Shown: piece by piece, positions 41,807 through 49,766 of the stretch
Layout: each line of letters opens with the position of its first letter
Position numbering within the stretch: the first letter of the stretch is position 1
Assembly (NCBI GenBank): GCA_017958545.1
Contig: JAGDCM010000091.1
Span: forward strand, 1 to 64,000
Length of the DNA: 64,000 nucleotides
Direction of reading: 5' to 3'
From: Bacteroidaceae bacterium
GTDB lineage: Bacteria > Bacteroidota > Bacteroidia > Bacteroidales > Bacteroidaceae
Made by a program: the position numbers and the translations under genes
Notes under the pieces: generated by a model
The model's input: the letters and a program-made list of their open reading frames with translations, nothing else
What the model was told of the DNA's origin: nothing
The model's database searches: none

Positions 41807-41811
41807 AGAAC

Positions 41812-43191
41812 TTACAGCAGCAAATCTCTGATGTCTTTCTTCAGGTTGAGTTCTATGAAGAAATGCGTCAGGTCTGCCATCTTTACATTGAGACGATCCA
41901 GCGACTCCAGTGTTTCATATAGTTTCGGACTTGCCCCGAACATCATTGCGTAGGGAGACACCGCATACAACATCTTGGAGAGATTAATTGAAGCAAAGAA
42001 TATACAACCTACTATCTCCGGCTTCAATGTTCTGTAGGCCTCGCTGCTCCCTAATCTTCCTGCCTTCGATGCCATTCCATTGTCATTGGAGAGATAGAAA
42101 AGGTTTTTCTTCTGATTGTCCTGATTCACACACATACCTGCCAGCCAACCTCCGCGGTTCAGTTCTAGAGTAGCATCTTCCGAGAATGTTGTGTCTTTCA
42201 GTTCTGCCAGCATAACACCCTTCAGCCCGTTTAGTGAGAGCATCGGGATACTTATAGATACATCTCCGTCCACCGCATTAATTATCTGGTCTGCATCCAG
42301 TTGTGTGTTCAGTGCAGCGAGTTTGGCGCGCATACGTTTGTAGCGTCTCAAGAGCTCAAGATGACGGTCTCCGTCCACATTGGCGCACATCCACATCACC
42401 GGGTCAGCAGGAGCCAAATTCATCAGACTTCCGGATATAGGGCGGAAACTCTTGTTATATTCCGTGAAATAATCCTCGAGACGCTTGTCCTCAAACTGCA
42501 GATTTGTCTCAAACGTCACTTTCTTGTTTTCCACAACAACAGAGGCTATGAGCTGCACGGTTGAAAGGTCTGCGCCTTCTGGCAACTGCTCCGCAATATT
42601 ATTCATTATCGCTTCCGGCAAAACATCTGCATGTGAGAAGTATTTTATATCCCCGGGCAGCTCGTCAAGCGATACGAGTATGGCACTTTCGCTGCTTCCC
42701 TGAATCATTAAATCCGCCATCTGGTCGTAAAGCATTTCTGCCTGCGTCAGCGACGAAGGACCCATTATCAGCAGTTTCGTGTCGTCGTGCACAAGAAGGA
42801 AGGTACCTATATTGCACCACATCATTCCCCTCCTCGGTTCTGTATCGAAACCCATGTCCTGCAGCAGTTTATCCACTTTGCTTGCATCGCTCAAAGGTGC
42901 CAGGAGTCCGGTAAAACCGTCTTTGGAAATAAAACCGTATATCGGATGCGAGAAGTCAACACCCATCTTCGATATCTTGTCGTAGTGGAGCATGAGATCT
43001 TTCAATGTGAAACCGAGATCCTCTGCCACATTCGACAAGTCGAAGACCATCACCGCCTTTGCGTCGCGCGGAATGGCACTTCTGTAGCCGTTGTCAGGAC
43101 GGATACTAAGATAAAAAGCCATCCCCAGAGCCACCAGCAGCACACACGCCAGTAGCACATAAAACTTCATTCCCTTACGCTTGTTTTTCAT
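41812..43191 (-). CDS. DUF4836 family protein
   Basis: This encodes 459 residues. A single N-terminal membrane helix (about 9-28) anchors an exported domain beginning 'IPRDAKAVMVFDLSNVAEDLGF', the usual DUF4836 opening in which proteins judge 'AVFRIDAKSL'-like strands. Family members are Bacteroidetes-specific and of unknown function. It overlaps the rsmE 3' end by 17 bases and is the last gene of the exonuclease-rlmI-rsmE operon. Confidence 0.8.
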   Translation of the reverse strand: MKNKRKGMKFYVLLACVLLVALGMAFYLSIRPDNGYRSAIPRDAKAVMVFDLSNVAEDLGFTLKDLMLHYDKISKMGVDFSHPIYGFISKDGFTGLLAPLSDASKVDKLLQDMGFDTEPRRGMMWCNIGTFLLVHDDTKLLIMGPSSLTQAEMLYDQMADLMIQGSSESAILVSLDELPGDIKYFSHADVLPEAIMNNIAEQLPEGADLSTVQLIASVVVENKKVTFETNLQFEDKRLEDYFTEYNKSFRPISGSLMNLAPADPVMWMCANVDGDRHLELLRRYKRMRAKLAALNTQLDADQIINAVDGDVSISIPMLSLNGLKGVMLAELKDTTFSEDATLELNRGGWLAGMCVNQDNQKKNLFYLSNDNGMASKAGRLGSSEAYRTLKPEIVGCIFFASINLSKMLYAVSPYAMMFGASPKLYETLESLDRLNVKMADLTHFFIELNLKKDIRDLLL

Positions 43192-43918
43192 AATTCAGAT
43201 GCATCAAATGTACAGCTACGAGGCCTGCCGTTTCGGTGCGCAGACGGCTCTCTCCGAGCGATGCCGCAACAGCTCCGCGACTCATTACCTCCTTCACTTC
43301 CTTCTCCGAAAAATCACCTTCAGGACCAACGAAGACATATATACTTTGCTCTTTATTATCTTTTAATAACTCCCTGTTTCTCTGCAACAAGGCATTGAGA
43401 TGTTCTTTCTTTCCTTCATGGCAGTGACAGATGAATACTGCATCCCCTTCTCCTATTTCGGAGACCACTTTTGAGAAGTCCTTCATCTCGTTTATCTGCG
43501 GCATCCATGCCTTGCGCGACTGCTTCACTGCGGAAAGCGCGATACGGCGGAGACGCTCCGTTTTGAGTTCCGTCCTCTCGGAATTTTCGCAGCGCACAAA
43601 ACTCACTTCGTCAACTCCTATCTCCACAGCCTTTTCCACCATCCACTCCATACGGTCCGTCATCTTCGTCGGCGCTATCACCAGATGCAGATGTCCGTCC
43701 CACTGTCGCTGCTGCGGCAGTTCCTTCACGATGTCATACAAGCAATGATGATTGGATGCCGTGGTGATGACAGCCTCGCAGAAACTCCCTCTGCCGTCCA
43801 TTAGCCATATTACGTCGCCTTCTCTCAGCCGCAGCACCCTGACTGCATGGCGGGCTTCCTCCTCGGGAAGTTCCCCCTTAAGTGCCTCATCGTAAAAGAA
43901 ACGCTGCTCCTTCATCAC
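43175..43918 (-). CDS. rsmE: 16S rRNA (uracil1498-N3)-methyltransferase
   Basis: This encodes 247 residues. An N-terminal PUA-like domain ('EEEARHAVRVLRLREGDVIWLMDGRG') is followed by a SPOUT methyltransferase with 'KMTDRMEWMVEKAVEIGVDEV', 'YVFVGPEGDFSEKEV' and 'ASLGESRLRTETAGLVAVHLM', the knotted SAM-binding site. It methylates U1498 of 16S rRNA. It follows the rlmI-like gene with one base between them. Confidence 0.94.
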   Translation of the reverse strand: MMKEQRFFYDEALKGELPEEEARHAVRVLRLREGDVIWLMDGRGSFCEAVITTASNHHCLYDIVKELPQQRQWDGHLHLVIAPTKMTDRMEWMVEKAVEIGVDEVSFVRCENSERTELKTERLRRIALSAVKQSRKAWMPQINEMKDFSKVVSEIGEGDAVFICHCHEGKKEHLNALLQRNRELLKDNKEQSIYVFVGPEGDFSEKEVKEVMSRGAVAASLGESRLRTETAGLVAVHLMHLNYEKQA

Positions 43919-43919
43919 C

Positions 43920-45122
43920 TTATTCCACGTAAAGCACCAGTCCTTTCAGGTATTCCCCTTCAGGATGGTATATATTGATAGGATGGTCGGCCGGCTGGTG
44001 CAACTGGTGCAGGATACGCACCTTTCTGCGTGCTATTGCTGCTGCCGTGAACACCGCCGTGCGGAAATGTTCCTTGCTCACCGCCTGTGAACACGAGAAT
44101 GTGAACAGCACGCTTCCTTTCGGCATCTTCGCCATTGCGCGCGCGTTAAGTTTGGTATATCCTTTTAGAGCTCTCACCAGCGCATCCTTGTGCTTTGCGA
44201 ATGCAGGAGGGTCGAGAATCACCAGATCGTATTTGCCGTCCGTCTTGTCCAAATATTCAAAGGCATCGCACACATGAGCCTCGTGACGTGCGTCAGAGGG
44301 GAAATTCATCTCCACGTTGGCAGCCGCCAGTTCGATGGCTTTTGCCGAGGAGTCCACGCTGTGCACCAGTTCCGCACCGCCTCTCATGGCATATACGGAG
44401 AATCCTCCTGTGTAGCAGAACATGTTGAGCACCTTGCGTCCTCTGGCGTAATGTTCCACTAAAGAGCGGTTGTCCCTCTGATCCACGAAGAATCCCGTCT
44501 TTTGTCCGTGATACCAGTCTATATTGAATTTCAAGCCGTTCTCCACGGCCGCATATCCTTTCTTGTCTATTGCCGGACATCCCTTGCGTTCGTACAGGAA
44601 TCCGTTTTCCTGATGCAAATCGGCCTTGAACGGCAGCGTCGTCTCGCTCTTGTAGTATATTGCCTGCAGATTCTCGCCCATCACTTCCGTGAGCGCCTCC
44701 GCTATCGCCGCTCTGTCCCTGTGCATTCCCACGCTGTGAGCCTGCATCACCGCCAGCCCTCCGTACATATCTATCACAAGTCCCGGCAGGAAGTCGCCCT
44801 CGCCGTGCACCAGACGGTATATCGTGTTGTCTTCCCGTGCTACACCGATGGACCTTCTCACGTCCAATGCTGCCGACAGACGCTGTCTCCAGAAAGCTGC
44901 ATTTATCTCTATGTCCTCAAACGACAGTACTCTCAGGGCTATACTCCCCACCTGCCAGTGTCCCTTGGCGAGAAAGCCTCCGTCCGCACCGTACACCGAC
45001 AACAGGTCGCCCTCCTCGGGGTCGCCCTCAATGTGGTGCACAGCACCCGAAAATATCCAGGGATGGAAGCGTCCGAGACTTTCCTCCTTACCCCTCTTCA
45101 GATATAATTTCATATCCTTCAT
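43920..45122 (-). CDS. rlmI: Class I rRNA methyltransferase, RlmI-like
   Basis: About 400 residues. An N-terminal PUA domain ('LKRGKEESLGRFHPWIFSGAV') is followed by the EEHEE-like linker and a Rossmann methyltransferase: 'QKTGFFVDQRDNR', 'LNMFCYTGGFSVYAMRGGAE' and 'YDLVILDPPAF' (NPPY-like DPP motif). RlmI methylates C1962 of 23S rRNA. The open frame runs to 45146; ATGs at 45122 and 45113 both fit and overlap the exonuclease gene by 35 or 26 bases. The exact start is uncertain. Confidence 0.88.
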   Translation of the reverse strand: MKDMKLYLKRGKEESLGRFHPWIFSGAVHHIEGDPEEGDLLSVYGADGGFLAKGHWQVGSIALRVLSFEDIEINAAFWRQRLSAALDVRRSIGVAREDNTIYRLVHGEGDFLPGLVIDMYGGLAVMQAHSVGMHRDRAAIAEALTEVMGENLQAIYYKSETTLPFKADLHQENGFLYERKGCPAIDKKGYAAVENGLKFNIDWYHGQKTGFFVDQRDNRSLVEHYARGRKVLNMFCYTGGFSVYAMRGGAELVHSVDSSAKAIELAAANVEMNFPSDARHEAHVCDAFEYLDKTDGKYDLVILDPPAFAKHKDALVRALKGYTKLNARAMAKMPKGSVLFTFSCSQAVSKEHFRTAVFTAAAIARRKVRILHQLHQPADHPINIYHPEGEYLKGLVLYVE

Positions 45123-45702
45123 GCTGAAGTTGTTTGAGTTTCTCATACAGTTTCACGCAAGCCCACGCATCGGTAGCGGCATACATCTTCTGCGCCTCCG
45201 AGAGCGACGAGGCTTCCCAGTTGGACAACTGCTGCGACTTGCTTATCTTCTCTCCGAAGACATTGGCGTAGAGTTTCTGCAGCGAGAGGTCCTCTATACC
45301 GATGGCCTGCACATATCGCTGCAGTTCGAAGAAGCGTCCCGGGGTGAACTTACGCATCCTGTAGAGCTGGTGTATATCGTCCTTCCACGAGAGCCCCACC
45401 TTGAGCAGCGTCGTATCTTCCAGCAGTTTCACGAGGCAGTCGGGAATTCCCATCTGACACAGGCGGAAGAGGAAACACACCTCGTGAGTAGCCACCTGCA
45501 GCAATGCCACCTGATTCATGCCGCCCTTCTTGAAATTGGGCTTCGTCTCGGTGTCGAGGCCAATGATGCTCTGACGGAAGAGATATTCCACAGCCCTGTT
45601 GGCCTGCTCTTCTCCGTTGATAACAACAATGCGCCCGGGAAAGCTCACTCGGGGCAACGTGTTTATTTTCGCCTTGTCATAGTGTGAATATAGGCTTTTC
45701 AC
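45088..45702 (-). CDS. DEDDy 3'-5' exonuclease, RNase D-like
   Basis: This encodes 204 residues. Exonuclease motifs: 'IIGLDTETKP' (Asp, Glu), 'LLKVGLSWKDDIHQL' (Asp) and 'YAATDAWACVKLYE' (Tyr, Asp, the DEDDy form). It lacks the HRDC domains of RNase D and resembles the short single-domain exonucleases of Bacteroidetes and the WRN-exo group. The start codon is GTG; TATTTTTG ends four bases before it. First gene of a four-gene operon. Confidence 0.9.
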   Translation of the reverse strand: MKSLYSHYDKAKINTLPRVSFPGRIVVINGEEQANRAVEYLFRQSIIGLDTETKPNFKKGGMNQVALLQVATHEVCFLFRLCQMGIPDCLVKLLEDTTLLKVGLSWKDDIHQLYRMRKFTPGRFFELQRYVQAIGIEDLSLQKLYANVFGEKISKSQQLSNWEASSLSEAQKMYAATDAWACVKLYEKLKQLQHEGYEIISEEG

Positions 45703-45706
45703 GCTA

Positions 45707-45714
45707 CAAAAATA
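45707..45714 (-). promoter_or_regulatory. TAnnTTTG (-7) element directly before the exonuclease GTG
   Basis: The minus strand reads TATTTTTG-tagc-GTG, the third case of the four-base spacing. Confidence 0.65.
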
Positions 45715-45779
45715 GTGAAAAATGTTGAAAGATGAGGAGAGGTGCTGTCGGGAATTTATTCATTTCAAATATTTTTTCG

Positions 45780-45787
45780 TATATTTG
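45780..45787 (+). promoter_or_regulatory. TAnnTTTG (-7) element of ftsK, sets the start
   Basis: TATATTTG lies 25 bases before the ATG at 45813 and inside the longer open frame that begins at 45732. Confidence 0.7.
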
Positions 45788-45812
45788 TGCCCGAATAACT
45801 GTTTATCCCTAT

Positions 45813-48302
45813 ATGGCAACTTCAAAAAACGAACGAAATAACAAGAAAAAAACCGAAGAAAAGGCTCCAAGAAAAAGTTGGCGCACATTCTTCGCAGAAA
45901 TCACCGGCCGCAAGGACATGAAGGACGAGGAGGATCTCAAGCGCGAGGAGATGATACGTTTCTCCCTCGGCGGCGTGCTCTTCATCGTATCCATGTTCCT
46001 GCTGCTTTCCATCGCCTCCCATTTCTTCACGGGCGAGGCCGACCAGCTTTGGTCGGGCGAGGGACATCCCAGCAACTGGATGGGTGTCCTCGGTCTGCGC
46101 ACAGCCAGGTTCTTCATCGAAGAGTGCTTCGGTTTTGCCAGCATCTTCTTCCCTATCTTCCTGCTCGCAGCTTCGCTGCGTATCATGCGCATTTATTCTC
46201 TGCGCCTCTGGAAGTGGTTCATCAACTGCTCCATACTCATGCTCTGGATATCTGCTGCCGGCGACTATTTCCTGCGCGGCTTCTTCAATATGATGCACAG
46301 CCACATCAACATCGGCGGCAACATCGGTCACGCTGAGATAGAACTTCTCGACAAGTATCTGGGCAGCATCGGCACACCCGCCCTTTTGGTCTTCACCTTC
46401 CTGGCATATCTCATCTATCTCTCCGACGAGACCATCACCTATATCCGCACTCTGATGCATCCCAAGCAGTTCATCAAGGACCGTCTTCACCACGGCGACG
46501 ACGACGAACAAACCGACGCAGAGGAACCTGATACAGAAGAGGATAACGGTTCCCACGCCACCGTCATCGACTTCAAGGTCGGCGACAACACAGATGGCGA
46601 GAAGAAGCCCGTCGACATACCTCTTCAGATCAACTACGACACTCTCGAGGAGGCTCACTTCAACGTGGTCAAGGAAAAAGAGGAGGAGAAGCCCCAGCCC
46701 GGAACTGACAGCGAGGCTGAGTTCACCGTGCAGGAAGGCACCGAGGAGGAAAAGGCCGAGCTCGACAAGTACCGTGCCCTCGAACCCTACGACCCCAAAC
46801 TCGACCTCTCCCACTACCGCTATCCCACCATCGACCTGCTCAAGAAATACAGCAACGAGGGTGTCGGCATCGACATGGAGGAGCAGGTGCAGAACAAGAA
46901 CCGCATCATCAGCGTCCTACAGGACTTCAACATCGCCCTCAAGGACATCAAGGCCACTGTCGGACCCACCATCACGCTCTACGAGATTACTCCCGCAGCC
47001 GGTGTGCGCATCTCCAAGATACGCAATCTGGAGGACGACATCGCCCTCAGCCTCTCGGCTCTCGGCATCCGCATAATAGCCCCCATTCCGGGCAAAGGCA
47101 CCATCGGTATCGAGGTTCCCAACGCCAAGCCGCAGATAGTATCTATGGAGAGCGTGATAAATTCGCGCAAGTTCCAGGAGTGTGAGTACGAACTGCCGAT
47201 GGCCATCGGTAAGACCATCACCAACGAGATATACATGGCCGACCTGGCCAAGATGCCACACCTCCTCGTGGCCGGTGCCACAGGTCAGGGTAAGTCCGTC
47301 GGACTGAATGCCATCATCACCTCGCTACTCTACAAGAAACACCCCGCCGAACTGAAACTCGTGATGGTAGACCCCAAGAAGGTGGAGTTCTCCGTTTATT
47401 CCCCCATCGTACATCATTTCCTTGCACAGGTGGAAGGCACCGAGGACGAGGATGAACCCATCATCACCGACACACAGAAGGTGGTGCGCACGCTCAAGAG
47501 CCTCTGTGTGGAGATGGACAACCGCTATCTTCTGCTCAAGAGCGCCGGTACGCGCAACATCAAGGAATACAACGAGAAGTTCAAGTCGCGCAAACTGCTC
47601 CCCACCGAGGGACACCGTTTCCTGCCCTACATCGTTGTGGTCATCGACGAGTTCGGCGACCTCATCATGACGGCCGGCAAGGAGATTGAGCTCCCCATCT
47701 GCCGCATCGCCCAGCTGGCACGTGCCGTGGGTATCCACATGATTATCGCCACACAGCGACCCACCACCAACATCATCACAGGTACCATCAAAGCCAACTT
47801 CCCTGCCCGCATGGCGTTCAAGGTGTCGCAGATGATTGACTCGCGCACCATTCTCGACCGTCCGGGCGCCAACCAGCTTGTGGGCAAGGGCGACATGCTC
47901 TATCTCACAGGCAACGACCCCGTGCGTGTGCAGTGCGCCTTTGTGGACACTCCCGAGGTGGAGCGTATCATGCAGTTCATCTCGCGCCAGCAGGGCTATC
48001 AGCGCCCCTATCCCCTGCCCGACGTACCGATGGAGGGCGAAGAGGGCGACTCCGCAGATGTCGACTTCAATCATCTCGACAGCATGTTCGAGGAGGTGGC
48101 ACGCCTTGTGGTCAGCACACAGCAGGGTTCCACCAGCATGATACAGCGCAAGTTCGCCATCGGTTACAACCGCGCCGGTCGTCTCATGGACCAGCTCGAG
48201 GCTGCGGGCATCGTGGGTCCCGCTCACGGCAGCAAGCCGCGCGAAGTGCTCTGCATGTCGGAGGAAGACCTCCAGTTCCGCCTCGACAATCTCAAAGGCT
48301 GA
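45813..48302 (+). CDS. ftsK: DNA translocase FtsK
   Basis: This encodes 829 residues from 'MATSKNERNNKKK'. Four membrane helices lie in about 45-210, an acidic linker in 220-330, the alpha/beta translocase motor follows (Walker A GATGQGKS near 488-495; Walker B 'IVVVIDEFGDLIM'), and a C-terminal winged-helix gamma domain starts near 'ADVDFNHLDSMFEEVARLVVS'. It couples chromosome segregation to division. The linker is short compared with E. coli FtsK (1,329 aa). The upstream in-frame ATG at 45732 lies before the promoter element and is rejected. LolA follows 31 bases later. Confidence 0.95.
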   Translation: MATSKNERNNKKKTEEKAPRKSWRTFFAEITGRKDMKDEEDLKREEMIRFSLGGVLFIVSMFLLLSIASHFFTGEADQLWSGEGHPSNWMGVLGLRTARFFIEECFGFASIFFPIFLLAASLRIMRIYSLRLWKWFINCSILMLWISAAGDYFLRGFFNMMHSHINIGGNIGHAEIELLDKYLGSIGTPALLVFTFLAYLIYLSDETITYIRTLMHPKQFIKDRLHHGDDDEQTDAEEPDTEEDNGSHATVIDFKVGDNTDGEKKPVDIPLQINYDTLEEAHFNVVKEKEEEKPQPGTDSEAEFTVQEGTEEEKAELDKYRALEPYDPKLDLSHYRYPTIDLLKKYSNEGVGIDMEEQVQNKNRIISVLQDFNIALKDIKATVGPTITLYEITPAAGVRISKIRNLEDDIALSLSALGIRIIAPIPGKGTIGIEVPNAKPQIVSMESVINSRKFQECEYELPMAIGKTITNEIYMADLAKMPHLLVAGATGQGKSVGLNAIITSLLYKKHPAELKLVMVDPKKVEFSVYSPIVHHFLAQVEGTEDEDEPIITDTQKVVRTLKSLCVEMDNRYLLLKSAGTRNIKEYNEKFKSRKLLPTEGHRFLPYIVVVIDEFGDLIMTAGKEIELPICRIAQLARAVGIHMIIATQRPTTNIITGTIKANFPARMAFKVSQMIDSRTILDRPGANQLVGKGDMLYLTGNDPVRVQCAFVDTPEVERIMQFISRQQGYQRPYPLPDVPMEGEEGDSADVDFNHLDSMFEEVARLVVSTQQGSTSMIQRKFAIGYNRAGRLMDQLEAAGIVGPAHGSKPREVLCMSEEDLQFRLDNLKG

Positions 48303-48333
48303 TAATATTACTCACGGAAAATACACTTTTCTC

Positions 48334-48960
48334 ATGAAGACAAAAATCCTTTTCCTGCTTCTCTCTCTTTGTGTTGCATCCTTCGCCAAGGACGACCCCC
48401 GACAGATACTCGACACCGCCGTCTCCCAGCTTGAGAATGCGGGCGGCGTGCGAGGCCAGTTCACCATCACACAGTTCGACGGCACAAAGGAGGCCGGCAC
48501 CACCCACGGCCACATCGCCATGATGGGCGAGCGCTATACACTCACCACTCCCGAACACGTCACTTGGTTCGACGGCAAGACACAGTGGACCTGGCTCAAG
48601 AGCAGCAACGAGGTGAATGTCACCACTCCCACGCAGACCGAGCTGCGCAAGTCCTCTCCCGCTGCATTGCTGGGTGCCTATAAGAAGGGTTACAACCTCT
48701 CCGTGAAGAAAAGCAAACTGCGCGGTCGCCGCGTGTGGGAAATCACCATGACGGCCGTCTCCAGCATGTCGCGTCCCGAGCGCGTTGTCATCGACATAGC
48801 ACAGGACGACTACACTCCCATGTGTCTGCGTGCCCGCAACGACGGCAACTGGACGCGCTTCGCCATCTTCGAGTATGCCGTGAAGCAGATGCTCTCCGAC
48901 GACGATTTCCGTTTCCGTCAGGAGGACTATCCCACTGCCGAGGTTATCGACCTCCGCTGA
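48334..48960 (+). CDS. lolA: LolA-like periplasmic lipoprotein carrier
   Basis: This encodes 208 residues with a signal peptide (1-18, ...VASFAK). 'ILDTAVSQLENAGGVRGQFTITQFDG', the 'ERYTLTTPEHVTWFDGKTQWTWLKSSNEVNVTTPT' stretch and 'VVIDIAQDDYTPMCLRA' fit the LolA half-barrel, which carries lipoproteins across the periplasm. It lies 31 bases after ftsK, an order common in this phylum. The 3' end overlaps the convergent HAD gene by 17 bases. Confidence 0.87.
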   Translation: MKTKILFLLLSLCVASFAKDDPRQILDTAVSQLENAGGVRGQFTITQFDGTKEAGTTHGHIAMMGERYTLTTPEHVTWFDGKTQWTWLKSSNEVNVTTPTQTELRKSSPAALLGAYKKGYNLSVKKSKLRGRRVWEITMTAVSSMSRPERVVIDIAQDDYTPMCLRARNDGNWTRFAIFEYAVKQMLSDDDFRFRQEDYPTAEVIDLR

Positions 48961-49609
48961 TTATCTCCACGATGTCGGCAGGCTTGTCTGCCATCACCGT
49001 TGCGCCCTGCTCCTCCAGCCAGTCTTTGTCCCTGAATCCCCATGTCACTGAGATGCAGTCCAGTGCGGAGTTTCTCGCGGTGGCTATGTCCACTTCCGAG
49101 TCGCCGATATATACGGCACGCACGTCGTCTCCCTCCGTTCCCAGGTCGCGCAGCGCCAGCTGCACCATGTCGGGTGCCGGTTTGCGGGCCACACCCGAGC
49201 GCTCGCCTATCGCCACGTCTATCGTGTCGCGGAAGTACGCCTCCCACAGTTCGTCCACTCCGGCTTGCAGTTTGTTGCTCACCACGGCCATCTTCACTCC
49301 CATCTCCTTAAGTTGCCGCAGCGCCTCGCAGATACCCTCGTAGGGACCCGTGTGGTCGCGGCAGTGGTTCACGTAGTATGCCTTGAAGTCGGCCAGTATG
49401 TCATCGAAGCGCGGATTCTTCTCTCCGCCGGGCACTGCTCCCCGCATCAGATTGCGCACTCCGTTGCCCAGCAGCCTTCTCACCTCTTCTTTATCGCGCA
49501 AGGGTAACCCGTATACGCACAAAGTATGGTTTACTGCATCGCTCAAATCCCTCAATGTGTCGAGCAAAGTGCCGTCCATATCCCATATTATCGTGTTGTA
49601 TTTCATCAT
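48944..49609 (-). CDS. HAD hydrolase, phosphoglycolate phosphatase-like
   Basis: This encodes 221 residues. The HAD motifs are complete: DMDGTLLDT (motif I), 'VVSNK' (II), 'KPAPD' (III, Lys) and 'YIGDSEVDIATARN' (IV), with a helical C1 cap between. It resembles Gph; related pyrophosphatase or sugar-phosphatase activity is possible. The second Met (49606) could be the start. It is convergent with lolA. Confidence 0.87.
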   Translation of the reverse strand: MMKYNTIIWDMDGTLLDTLRDLSDAVNHTLCVYGLPLRDKEEVRRLLGNGVRNLMRGAVPGGEKNPRFDDILADFKAYYVNHCRDHTGPYEGICEALRQLKEMGVKMAVVSNKLQAGVDELWEAYFRDTIDVAIGERSGVARKPAPDMVQLALRDLGTEGDDVRAVYIGDSEVDIATARNSALDCISVTWGFRDKDWLEEQGATVMADKPADIVEIISGGR

Positions 49610-49651
49610 TTCAGCGCAAAATTACAAATAATTTGTCAAATAGCCCCCCTT

Positions 49652-49679
49652 CTCTAAACTCTAAACTCTAAACTCTGTA
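49652..49679. repeat. 7-bp tandem repeat, unit ctctaaa
   Basis: Three perfect ctctaaa units and a fourth, ctctgta, lie between the divergent HAD and fucosidase genes. Confidence 0.8.
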
Positions 49680-49730
49680 CTTTTAGCAAAATAAATGAGC
49701 ACGAGCGAAGCCGAAGTGAACTAAATTTTG

Positions 49731-49738
49731 TATTTTTG
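49731..49738 (+). promoter_or_regulatory. TAnnTTTG (-7) element of the fucosidase gene
   Basis: TATTTTTG lies 28 bases before the ATG at 49767 and inside the longer open frame, excluding the start at 49728. Confidence 0.7.
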
Positions 49739-49766
49739 CGATGAAAAATACAAAATTAACCCTACG

